Assembly: GCA_017601225.1 (NCBI GenBank)
Contig: JAFNIX010000001.1
Span: forward strand, 1-64,000
Direction of reading: 5' to 3'
DNA: 64,000 bases
Origin: Candidatus Brockarchaeota archaeon
Lineage (GTDB): Archaea > Thermoproteota > EX4484-205 > JAAOZP01
Shown: positions 35,125 through 43,056 of the stretch, piece by piece
How the letters are laid out: every line of letters starts with the position of its first letter
Numbering within the stretch: position 1 is the stretch's first letter
Notes under the pieces: generated by a model
What the model saw: the letters and a program-made list of their open reading frames with translations, nothing else
The model's database searches: none
What the model was told of the DNA's origin: nothing
Made by a program: the position numbers and the translations under genes

Positions 35125-35519
35125 TTATGACCGTTGCTTCTCAATTAAATCTAGAAGTATTAAGACTGATTCTTTAACGAAATTAACACATTTCTCCTCT
35201 CCAACTTTTTTCTCAGCGAAAATTCTCCTGCCTTCTTCCGTTGTTAGATCTATCTCAATCAGCTCACGGCAGAACAGGCTTCCGCATTACTTTGAGAGGT
35301 ATCTGTTCTTCCAAATTTTAAGCCTATAGTCATCAAGGCACCGATTACGCATCCGCAAACCAAACCCCTTCTTCCGAAGCCTCCGCCGAAAGCCGTAGCT
35401 ATTCTGGGAATCAACTCGCTTTTTATCCCATAATGCTTTGAGAAAGCTAGGAGAACACTTTCTGAACACGCATACCCCTTTAAGAGCAAGGAGGCAGCTT
35501 CTTCGCCAAGAGGCTTCAA
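35125..35519 (-). pseudogene. C_GCAxxG_C_C-family protein gene, frameshifted
   Basis: The first 86 codons give a typical start of this family (GYACSESVLLAF, then AFGGGFGRRGLVCGCVIGALM) and hit a stop at about 35248. One base away, the frame continues FCRELIEIDLTTEEGRRIF and on to CVNFVKESV with a stop at 35125-35127, the normal C-terminal half. A single-base change near 35268-35275 (deletion or assembly error) separates the halves. Intact members are small redox or metal-binding proteins of unknown role. Confidence 0.8.
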
Positions 35520-35605
35520 ATCCTTACTCCAACTACAGTAGGAACCATAAAAACCCTTCCTTTCAAACCGGTTAGATGGCTATTCAACTAGAGTATTAGG
35601 GATAT

Positions 35606-36439
35606 TTACACAGTGCGTAATGTTTTCATGGCTTCAATAAAGTTGTGAAAGCTTGAGCTGTCGAATCTTCCGTCAGGTTCCATTGTTAACAGCCCCTGAT
35701 ACTTCCAGTCCTTTTTTATTTTATTCAAAGCTTCGTAAAAACAGAAGCTTGAGTTCTCTAAGACCCACTTGTCTTCCTCAAGCTTTCCACGTAAATGAAC
35801 GTTTACTACTCTGTTAATAATCGACTTGAAAGAGTCCAGTTCATCATATAGGATTGCCCACCGCAGGTCAAGCGTCACATAATCGAAAAGTTTGACTAAA
35901 GTAAAAGGTGTATACCCCTCTAAATGCGTTGGAACATTCTCTACTGAAGCCTTCACATTAGGAAATTCACGTGTAATTTCATAGAAAGTTTTTACTATAC
36001 GGCTTAGGTCGAAATTCGTTGCCCAAGTATCCCATAGATGGAATACGCAGATGCTTGCTCCCAGTTCGCTGGCAATAAATAGAGCATCATAAGCAACCTG
36101 TTTCCCCTTCTCCCAATAGCGTTCTCGGCTTGAACAGAGATAACTACCAATGTCTCTACTCGCATGTACAGATAATATGGGCAACTTTTCTTTCTTAAGC
36201 ATAGCCAGTATTTCTTCGGCCGTATACTTCGGTGTTTTAGTCCAGTCAGCAAAATCCCTATCTGTCAAAGGGGGATTGCTGCTATCCCATTCTGGCTCAA
36301 GCTGAAGCTCAAAACCATCTACAACCCACTCGGAGAAAACTTTCTTCATCACATCGATAGTTCCAATTAAATCATAATACTCCTTATCTCCAAGCCTAGC
36401 GATTGGAGCGCTGGAAACAGAAATCAAAACTTCATGCAT
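35606..36439 (-). CDS. Sugar phosphate isomerase/epimerase-like TIM-barrel protein
   Basis: A 277-residue protein of the xylose isomerase-like (AP endonuclease 2) fold. Metal-site carrying blocks are visible: ILSVHAS, ICVFHLWD, ASVENVP and, near the end, LLTMEPDG, with His and Glu ligands at the expected strand ends. Members isomerise or epimerise keto sugars and inosose derivatives. A decayed partial copy lies 570 bp downstream, so this locus underwent duplication. Isolated between pseudogenes; physiological substrate unknown. Confidence 0.85.
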   Translation of the reverse strand: MHEVLISVSSAPIARLGDKEYYDLIGTIDVMKKVFSEWVVDGFELQLEPEWDSSNPPLTDRDFADWTKTPKYTAEEILAMLKKEKLPILSVHASRDIGSYLCSSRERYWEKGKQVAYDALFIASELGASICVFHLWDTWATNFDLSRIVKTFYEITREFPNVKASVENVPTHLEGYTPFTLVKLFDYVTLDLRWAILYDELDSFKSIINRVVNVHLRGKLEEDKWVLENSSFCFYEALNKIKKDWKYQGLLTMEPDGRFDSSSFHNFIEAMKTLRTV

Positions 36440-36576
36440 TACATCTACACGAGGAAAATACGGTGAGACTTTAAAAACCTTACTGAATCCTTAGAGATAT
36501 ATTTTAAACCAAGCTTCTTGCAAGATCCATATATAGTAGAGGTGAACCCATCTCTAAAAATAAGAAAAAACCCAGC

Positions 36577-37032
36577 TTATTCGTCTAGTTGACAGTAGCC
36601 TGCATCCACTTTTTCCTGCATTTCTTTCGTCCAGTTGTCAAACCCTAAAATTTTAATCCTCTTCAAATTCTCTAAGGAGCCCCCTGTGCGTCGGAGTTTT
36701 TCACAAGTGTACATTTCAGTGCATTCTACACAGGTCACGTAATCTTTTTGCTTGCAACATTGACGTACAATGCAATCCGTGTTTCCGCCGCCAGCGACGC
36801 ATCCTGGGCATTCTCCGAAAAGCCTAAAGAAACCATCTAGAACCCTTTCAAACTCCGCGTAATTCTTGAGGCCGGGTCCCATTTCGCCAGCTCCGGTGCA
36901 ATCTTGTCAAAACCATAGGCGCCTATGACCTTTCGCGAGTTCTCAACACAGCTTTATCTGTCCCTGATATATTCCACAGGCTCCACAGTACAGACCACAA
37001 TAACCAACCAGCTCCTTAGGGCTTTTACGCAA
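36577..37032 (-). pseudogene. DUF3795-type Cys-rich protein gene with two frameshifts
   Basis: Three minus-strand frames together give one protein. From TTG 37032: KSPKELVGYCGLYCGACGIY, ending in a stop near 36943. Then ENSRKVIGAYGFDKIAPELA in a second frame. Then from about 36882 GLKNYAEFERVL, CPGCVAGGGNTDC and CCKQKDYVTC in a third, ending at 36577. The order matches DUF3795 proteins, which bind metal through many Cys. Two indels (near 36947 and 36880) break it, unless they are assembly errors. Confidence 0.75.
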
Positions 37033-37128
37033 TGTTTAACACACTTTACGTGTAACTTAACAATTGATAAGCTTTTGCAGAAACTCTTCTAATTGGAACA
37101 GTAGTACATAAGAACATGGAGGGGGAAA

Positions 37129-37238
37129 CGGGCCCGCTGGGATTTGAACCCAGATCATTACAGCTCTCCCACAGCTTTCACGGATAGGAGGCTGCCGCCA
37201 TTTCTAGGCGTACACTATCCAGGTTAGGCGACGGGCCC
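37129..37238 (-). tRNA. tRNA-Arg(CCT), two introns
   Basis: Minus strand, 5' end at 37238. Acceptors GGGCCCG and CGGGCCC pair; discriminator G at 37129. Exons 37238-37216, 37200-37185 and 37165-37129 give a 76-nt tRNA with stem GCAGC/GCTGT and loop CTCCTAA. Intron 1 (37215-37201, 15 nt) lies near the 3' side of the D loop and is absent from the otherwise almost identical tRNA-Arg(TCT). Intron 2 (37184-37166, 19 nt) is at the canonical 37/38 site, and its GGAG can pair with anticodon-loop CTCC. Confidence 0.88.
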
Positions 37239-37752
37239 GATTGTCTTTTCCTCTCTAGGTCTTTTTATATTTTCTGCTGTTCTAGCGTGGTTTTAAACAG
37301 TTGGGCCGATATCGCGTAGTGTTTCTTTCTATATTCCTTAGGGTAGCCTAGTGAGGCTGTGTGCTCTATGGTTGAGCCATTCGTTGCTGATTTTCCACCA
37401 ATCTTTCGTCATCACGTTTCTGAAATTTTATTGCTTTCGCTGTTGTTTCATGTCAACCTTTCCTCTGTGAGATGCTTGAGCAACATATGCATGCGAGTCC
37501 AAGAAGCCGGGAAAAAGCTGTTATGATTGAATCCCAGCGCCTTCTCCCGTTTTTCTCAGAGAACTCTTGGCATAGGCGTCTATTCAAGTTTCAACCCTCG
37601 TGAACTCCTTTACTTTAACTACGCCGGGAAATAAGCAGGTTGAAAATACGTGTTGAATAGCCTATTAAGAGCCTTTTTAGATCCATATGAGGAGTGTTTG
37701 GCGTCATCCGGAAGACTTAAGTATACATTCTTTCTTTGTATACAAATAGATA
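37239..37752 (-). other. Intergenic stretch with a possible decayed amidohydrolase
   Basis: No intact gene. The minus strand shows LFPGFLDSHAYVAQASHRGK around 37510-37450, close to the PGF-D-H start of the amidohydrolase barrel, then AKAIKFQKRDDERLVENQ and, in another frame, EHTASLGYPKEYRKKHYAI near the 3' end at about 37265. Stops separate the pieces. This is weak evidence for a fourth decayed gene in the same locus. Confidence 0.3.
37721..37746 (+). promoter_or_regulatory. Palindromic operator candidate upstream of vapB
   Basis: GTATAC (37721-37726) and the perfect 12-bp palindrome TTTGTATACAAA (37735-37746) lie just before the ATG at 37753. VapB-type antitoxins repress their own promoters by binding such palindromes, so this is a likely autoregulatory site. 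Confidence 0.55.
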
Positions 37753-37980
37753 ATGTCTACAGCGGTTCTTTCAATCAGAATAAGCGGGGAGCTGAAAAGG
37801 GAAACTGAAAAATTAGGCATAGATGTGAAAAGCGTGGTTGAAAAGGCGTTGGCCGATGCGGTAGAACAGGCTAAAAGGAGAAAGCTTGAGGAAGCAATCA
37901 ATATGTTGTTGAAGGAAATGGATGAAATCTCTGAGGAAGAATGGGTAAGGGTTGTGAAGGAATGCCGCAGAGAAAGGTAG
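37753..37980 (+). CDS. VapB-type antitoxin
   Basis: A 75-residue protein with an N-terminal strand and helices typical of ribbon-helix-helix DNA binding (AVLSIRISGELKRETEKLGID) and a helical, acidic C-terminus that would wrap the toxin. It overlaps the PIN gene by 19 bases. Antitoxin role follows from the pair arrangement and the palindromes upstream. Confidence 0.85.
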   Translation: MSTAVLSIRISGELKRETEKLGIDVKSVVEKALADAVEQAKRRKLEEAINMLLKEMDEISEEEWVRVVKECRRER

Positions 37981-38378
37981 AGGCTGTTTTAGACACTTCC
38001 GCACTCTACCCGTTGCTCAGAAAACTAGGTAAGGGGGCTGCCTCACTGCTCCCGAGGCTGATGATTCTCGACCTAACCAAGTATGAGTTGGGAAACATAA
38101 TCTGGAAAGAGTATAGGCTGGGGCACGTGAAGAATTGGGAGAAGTCCATAGAGCAGTGGTCAAGAATAATAGGAGAGTTATTGTCGTGTTCAATCGACGC
38201 GGAGCATCTTAAAGAGATTGAAAAAATCGCGGTTGAAAGAGACCTATCGTTTTACGATGCTTCATACGCTTACGCAGCGGAGAAACAGAACCTAAAACTC
38301 ATATCCGAAGACGAAAACCTGCTCAACAAGTGTAAAAACTCCATAACCTTAGACAAATTCTTGGAAACCAAGCCTTAA
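37962..38378 (+). CDS. VapC-type PIN-domain RNase toxin
   Basis: A 138-residue PIN-domain protein. The first acid lies in VEAVLDTSALYPLL, the second in LTKYELGNIIWKEY and the third in LSFYDASYAYAAE, the usual D-E-D set that binds Mg for RNA cleavage. Archaeal VapC toxins cut tRNA or rRNA. I chose ATG 37962 (MPQRKVEAVLD) rather than ATG 37941, since the PIN strand starts directly after it. It ends 103 bp before a tRNA-Leu gene, a common insertion neighbourhood. Confidence 0.93.
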   Translation: MPQRKVEAVLDTSALYPLLRKLGKGAASLLPRLMILDLTKYELGNIIWKEYRLGHVKNWEKSIEQWSRIIGELLSCSIDAEHLKEIEKIAVERDLSFYDASYAYAAEKQNLKLISEDENLLNKCKNSITLDKFLETKP

Positions 38379-38481
38379 CACCAAGTTTTCACGTTCATCC
38401 ATTGCCATGGGCAACCCGAAAGTAAACGCTCTTACAGGAAATGGAAATCTTAATAAACACGTAGGTGAATTAAGACAGACG

Positions 38482-38620
38482 GCGGAGGTAGCCAATGCCA
38501 AGCGGCGGCGAGGCCCGGTTAAAACGGGACCGACCGTAATTTTAGGCGCCGGACTTAAGGTGTTTCCCATAAGTGATCCGGTCCCGTAGGGGTTCGTGGG
38601 TTCAAATCCCACCCTCCGCA
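38482..38620 (+). tRNA. tRNA-Leu(TAA), three introns
   Basis: Acceptors GCGGAGG and CCTCCGC pair; discriminator A38620. Exons 38482-38495, 38513-38523, 38545-38559 and 38576-38620 sum to 85 nt, exactly the length of the other tRNA-Leu here. Introns: 38496-38512 (17 nt, after nucleotide 15), 38524-38544 (21 nt, end of the D loop; edges ambiguous by A repeats) and 38560-38575 (16 nt, canonical 37/38). Anticodon stem CCGGA/TCCGG, loop CTTAAGA. The long variable arm TCCCGTAGGGGTTCG confirms a class II tRNA. Confidence 0.87.
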
Positions 38621-38813
38621 TCTTTTACCCTTGCTGTTTTTAGTGTTGCAAGTTAGCGTGCACTATGTTTATAAGATAATGAGGTAGAGTATATAGGGTG
38701 ATTCGTAAAAAGGTTGTTTTCAAATGGCTGAATGTGAGGGGTTCTTGACTGAGGTGGCAGATTAGAATTTTTCAAAAGCCTAATGACATTTTTCACAACT
38801 CACGGTTTTCAAG

Positions 38814-40091
38814 TTATTTCGGCTTTCTGAAATGTTTATCCGCGAAATCAATATACCTCTCCCAATCATATAGGGTTAAGGCATGTCCGCCTGAGCGAAC
38901 ATGATAGCCTATTGTCCCCATTACAGGATGGTTTAAAGGCGGCATCTCCTCCGCCGGCAGTCCATCTGTGCCGAGTAGCCTGTAAACCGGGTCCGCAGCC
39001 TTCGCCGCCAAGAATTCTCCACGAGGGTCAGCCCAAAGATCCTCGTCGGCGCTGGCTACGTAAACTGGGCGGGGTGCTATCAACGCTATAAGCATGTGCT
39101 GGTCCACCGGCAGTTCATCCTCACGATCATTATACTGCTTAAAGTTATCGCAGAACCAGTGTGGAAAAACAGTGTTAATGATTCTGACGGTTTCCCCGAA
39201 CCTCCGACGGCTTAAAGCAGCCCCGCCGCAGCCGGAGTTGTTGGATACTACGATTGCGAAGCGCTCGTCCTGCGCGCCGGCCCACAGGGCTGTTTTCCCA
39301 AGCCTCGAATGGCCAACGATGACGACGCGTTTCTCATCAACCTCGTCATCCTTCTCAAGGTAATCCATAGCCCTGCTTAACCCCCACGCCCATGCGCTTA
39401 TCGAGCCCCAGGCATCCGGCGGGCGGCTTGCCCCGAAGAACTTGTCGAACACGCCGTGAACACCGTTCCTGAAGCCGTCGTGGAAGTCAGGATCAATATC
39501 GTTGTAGCATACCGTTGCAAACCCGTATCCTCTTTCAAGCGTCTTATCAACCAGTTTAGGCAAATCCCCCCAGCCGCGAGACCTCTCGCTCGAAAAGAAA
39601 TCCCTTTCTTCTGTAGTATTGAACGCTTGCAAGGGTCTATCCTTAAGCCTTATTGCTGGATCATCGTAAAAAGTATGGTTCCCCATGAAGTTGAGCATTA
39701 GGAAAACAGGCAGCGGGCGCGGCGGGCCGTTTGGAAGATAGATGAGCAAGTCCATAACCGGCCCATCGGGGCTTCCAGTTAAGTTGATCGCAACCTGCTT
39801 CCTAGTGGCTTTACCCCCTATAGCTTCACGATCCAGATCCCACACTTCGAAGAGTATTCCCTCAGGCTTATCAATCGGTGTTCTGCCATAAACCTGGCTG
39901 CGGAAAAGCTCAAGTATTTCAAGTCTCCTCTTCATCCAAAGCTCTGGGGTAACGATCTTCAACCCTTCTGGGGAAACAAGCGGGTCCGGCAGAGAATAAG
40001 GTGGAACCTTAGCTTCATCGTAGATTACGCCCGGCTGTTTTTCACTCAGCTTCCTAACCAAATCAGGGTTTGCACGCCAGCCCTGTTCCAA
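38814..40091 (-). CDS. Alpha/beta hydrolase resembling CE15 glucuronoyl esterases
   Basis: A 425-residue alpha/beta hydrolase with no obvious signal peptide. The nucleophile block is VVIVGHSRLGKTALWAGA, followed by NNSGCGGAALSRR, the acid-side region ALIAPRPVYVASADEDLWAD and the catalytic His in RSGGHALTLYDW. This set is diagnostic of CE15-like enzymes, which cleave esters of 4-O-methyl-glucuronate in plant lignin-carbohydrate complexes in fungi and bacteria; relatives act on unknown esters. Its codons are richer in G+C than the flanking DNA, which suggests acquisition from bacteria. Confidence 0.85.
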   Translation of the reverse strand: MEQGWRANPDLVRKLSEKQPGVIYDEAKVPPYSLPDPLVSPEGLKIVTPELWMKRRLEILELFRSQVYGRTPIDKPEGILFEVWDLDREAIGGKATRKQVAINLTGSPDGPVMDLLIYLPNGPPRPLPVFLMLNFMGNHTFYDDPAIRLKDRPLQAFNTTEERDFFSSERSRGWGDLPKLVDKTLERGYGFATVCYNDIDPDFHDGFRNGVHGVFDKFFGASRPPDAWGSISAWAWGLSRAMDYLEKDDEVDEKRVVIVGHSRLGKTALWAGAQDERFAIVVSNNSGCGGAALSRRRFGETVRIINTVFPHWFCDNFKQYNDREDELPVDQHMLIALIAPRPVYVASADEDLWADPRGEFLAAKAADPVYRLLGTDGLPAEEMPPLNHPVMGTIGYHVRSGGHALTLYDWERYIDFADKHFRKPK

Positions 40092-40224
40092 TATTCACCA
40101 TGATAGCATGTTAATAGGATGTTTTAATCGTTTACCGTTTCCAGTTTCAATCTTCCTCTGTGCAAAAACACTGCGAACAGAAGATGGAATGAAGTAGTTA
40201 GCATGGCTTGGCGCACGCTCAACT

Positions 40225-41640
40225 TTACAGCTCAACCCTCTTTTTAGACCCGTCGGGCTCAAGCAGGTATGCTGGTCTTCCTACTCCTGCGTAGAGAACA
40301 CGGTACTTGGGTTTAACGTTAAGATTACTGATTACGTTTTTTCCATCGAGTATCGCAATTTCTCTCCCAGCTAGGCTGGATGCTTCCTCTATTTCTATCT
40401 GATAAAACTCCTTATGGTCGCTCGCTATCACGATTGCATTAACACCTTGGACTGCCTGCCTCCAGTCCCTGAGTATCTCAATATTCTTGCCTTCAACTTT
40501 TTCAACAAGCGGGTCGCACACCCTGAAGCTTGCCCCTGTTTTTTCAATGAACTCGAGTACTCTCAGGGCTGGGGAAAGCCTGGTGTCTGAAGTGCCTCCC
40601 CGGAATGATAATCCGAGGAGTGCGAAACTGCATTCAGACGGATCCATGTTTAGAAACCGGACTGCCCTAGCAATCTTTTCCACGAATAGTTCCGTAGCTG
40701 TTTCATTAATTCTTCTCGCCAGCTGCGTGATTTGAAGCTGCAACCCTTGTTTAAGCCCTGTCTCAATTATGAAATAAGGGTATACAGGTATGCAGGCGCC
40801 TCCTACTCCAATCCCCGGATTATGCAGGTGTGAGAAAGGCTGGGAGTTGGCTGCTGCCCTTACCTCATCGTACGGCACGCCTATCTTCTCGCAGAGGCGG
40901 GCGAGCTCGTTGGCTAACGCTATGTTGACGTCGCGATAAACTCCTTCAAACAGTTTCTCAGTCTCGGCTGCAACCGTGCTGGACATTTTGATCACGCCTC
41001 TCTTAACTACTGCTGAATACAGGTTCGCAACCAGATCCAAGCTTCTCGGGGAGTCGCAGCCAACTATCTTCGGATACTTCTCCAAATAGTCTGCTAACAC
41101 TGTTCCAGCAGAGATTCTTTCAGGACTGTAGGCTAGGGCGAAATCCTCATCCGCTTTTAGACCACTGGCCTTCTCCAGAATAGGTTTAACCGTGTTACGC
41201 GTCGTCCCCGGGGGTGTCGAAGTTTCTACGATAACCACGTCCCCCTTAGATAGGCTTCTACCTATTTCTTCAGTAACACTGATAATTGGGGTTAAATCCG
41301 GCTTCTTGTCGCTTGAAAGATACACTGGGACCGCGATTATTTTTATGTCTGTTTCACGCGCCCCGTAAGAGTAATCGTCAGTAACCTCCAGCAAACCCGT
41401 GCTTCTCAACTTCTTTATGTGTTCAGTCAGGTAGGCTTCTTCAGGGAAGGGGGATAAGCCTGATTCAACCATCCTTATGGCCTGCTTGTCGAGAGTCATC
41501 CCTATTACCCTGGCTCCAGCTAATCCCCATCCGACTCCGATGGTTAAGCCCACATGGCCGAAGCCGAATACTCCAACCCTATACTTGCTTTTCTTCAGGT
41601 TTTCAACGGCTTCTTCAGGCGCCACTAGGAACGGCTTCAT
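40225..41640 (-). CDS. UDP-glucose/UDP-ManNAc dehydrogenase family protein
   Basis: A 471-residue NAD-dependent nucleotide-sugar dehydrogenase that oxidises the C6 alcohol to a uronic acid. NAD site VGVFGFGHVGLTIGVGWGLAG, the SPERISAGTVLADY block, and the active-site Cys in GVGGACIPVYPYFI are all present; GLSFRGGTSDTRLSP marks the C-terminal domain. It likely supplies acidic sugars for the envelope glycans. Divergent from the DUF354 gene. Confidence 0.92.
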   Translation of the reverse strand: MKPFLVAPEEAVENLKKSKYRVGVFGFGHVGLTIGVGWGLAGARVIGMTLDKQAIRMVESGLSPFPEEAYLTEHIKKLRSTGLLEVTDDYSYGARETDIKIIAVPVYLSSDKKPDLTPIISVTEEIGRSLSKGDVVIVETSTPPGTTRNTVKPILEKASGLKADEDFALAYSPERISAGTVLADYLEKYPKIVGCDSPRSLDLVANLYSAVVKRGVIKMSSTVAAETEKLFEGVYRDVNIALANELARLCEKIGVPYDEVRAAANSQPFSHLHNPGIGVGGACIPVYPYFIIETGLKQGLQLQITQLARRINETATELFVEKIARAVRFLNMDPSECSFALLGLSFRGGTSDTRLSPALRVLEFIEKTGASFRVCDPLVEKVEGKNIEILRDWRQAVQGVNAIVIASDHKEFYQIEIEEASSLAGREIAILDGKNVISNLNVKPKYRVLYAGVGRPAYLLEPDGSKKRVEL

Positions 41641-41732
41641 CCGAATAGTTCAACGAACGCGTTTTTTAAGATTAACTGAGCCGGAAGGTTAAAAGAGTTA
41701 ATAGCTGGCCACAGGCGTGTTGAACCTAGGAG

Positions 41733-42791
41733 TTGCCTGGGAAAACGTTCATGATAGACGTGCTCACGCCTAAGCAGGCTCTTCTATTCGGCAAGGTTAA
41801 GGAGAAGCTTGAGGAGAAAGGATGCAGAGTGCTCATTACTTCACGCAGGTATATTGAGTTAACCAATGTTTTCAAACTGTCACGTATTAAACCCATTGTC
41901 ATAGGTAGGCATGGGGGCGGAGACCTTTACGGGAAGCTCTCCTCGTCGCTCGACAGAATGATCGGTCTTTTAAAACTCGTGAGGAAGGCTGCTCCAGACC
42001 TTGTTTTAAGCTTCAGCTCACCGGAGGCAGCTAGGGTTGCGTTTGGACTAGGTATCCCCCACGTCTCTGTAAACGATTCTCCGCATTCAACGCATGTTGC
42101 GAGACTAACCATTCCACTCAGCCGTAAGCTTCTAACGCCAAGGGTCGTTGGGAAAAAAGCCTGGTTGAAATACGGCATAAGTGGAAAGGATATAGTTACC
42201 TATGGGTCGCTAGACCCAGTCGCGTGGCTGAGAGACTTTAATCCTTCGAAAAACGTTCTCAGGAAATACGGCTTGGCTGAAGGCGAATACATAGTTTACA
42301 GGCCTGAGGAGTACAGGGCATCCTATTTAAACGTTAGACGGCTGACGCTTGAAACTGTTTCAAAAGTCTTCCGGAAAGATGAGCATTTAGCAGGGTTGAA
42401 AATCGTTATCGTACCTAGGTATGAGGATGAGACGTATAGAAGGTTTTTTAAAAAACAAAGCGTGGTCATACTTGAGCATGGTGAAGACACTCGTTCAATC
42501 CTGTTTTATTCAAGGGGCTTCATCGGTGCAGGGGGAACAATGAGCGCTGAAGCCGTGCTCATAGGGGTTCCAGCAATATCGCTCTACCCTTCCTCCACGA
42601 TTGTTGAAGAGTTCCTAGTGAAAAAAGGGTTGCTTGTTAAATCAACCGGGGTGAAAGATTTGCATAACTGGTTGAGGAAAACCGTTTCACAGGAATTCGA
42701 GGAACACGAAAGGCTTTCGTCTTTGAGAATGCTCAGGAAAATGGAGGATCCTGCTGAAAAGATTTCCGAAACCTGTTTAAACCTGCTTTGA
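41733..42791 (+). CDS. DUF354 family, GT-B-like protein
   Basis: A 352-residue soluble protein with the family opening IDVLTPKQALLFGKV, LVLSFSSPEAARVAFGLGIP, HVSVNDSPHS and FIGAGGTMSAEAVLIGVPAI near the C-terminus. The fold is like UDP-sugar epimerases and GT-B glycosyltransferases, so it probably binds a nucleotide sugar in surface-glycan assembly. TTG 41733 gives a complete first strand; ATG 41751 is possible. Confidence 0.85.
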   Translation: MPGKTFMIDVLTPKQALLFGKVKEKLEEKGCRVLITSRRYIELTNVFKLSRIKPIVIGRHGGGDLYGKLSSSLDRMIGLLKLVRKAAPDLVLSFSSPEAARVAFGLGIPHVSVNDSPHSTHVARLTIPLSRKLLTPRVVGKKAWLKYGISGKDIVTYGSLDPVAWLRDFNPSKNVLRKYGLAEGEYIVYRPEEYRASYLNVRRLTLETVSKVFRKDEHLAGLKIVIVPRYEDETYRRFFKKQSVVILEHGEDTRSILFYSRGFIGAGGTMSAEAVLIGVPAISLYPSSTIVEEFLVKKGLLVKSTGVKDLHNWLRKTVSQEFEEHERLSSLRMLRKMEDPAEKISETCLNLL

Positions 42792-42803
42792 AGAAGGCCG
42801 TTT

Positions 42804-43052
42804 CTAAGTATTTTTACGTATCTCTCTTGTGAACAGGTGCTTGTACATGCTAAGCCAGACGAATATCCATAGCAATATCAGTATCAGTCCAACAGCTGCT
42901 TGAACAAAGCCTACGAGTAGCCTTGGCAGAGGCCTTAGAGTTCTCTCTATGTTTACTTGAATAGTGTAAAAGACGTATGAGCCGAATATGATCACGACAT
43001 AGTTAAACAGGATTAGGAGGATCAAGGGTTTAAGGCTGAGAAGCTTACTCAT
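42804..43052 (-). CDS. Small two-span membrane protein
   Basis: An 82-residue protein with two long hydrophobic stretches (about 9-31 and 45-69) and a basic C-terminus (KHLFTREIRKNT). It starts four bases after the stop of the MraY-like gene, so the two are co-transcribed. No family recognised; it may be a helper of the transferase. Confidence 0.75.
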   Translation of the reverse strand: MSKLLSLKPLILLILFNYVVIIFGSYVFYTIQVNIERTLRPLPRLLVGFVQAAVGLILILLWIFVWLSMYKHLFTREIRKNT

Positions 43053-43056
43053 GTTC

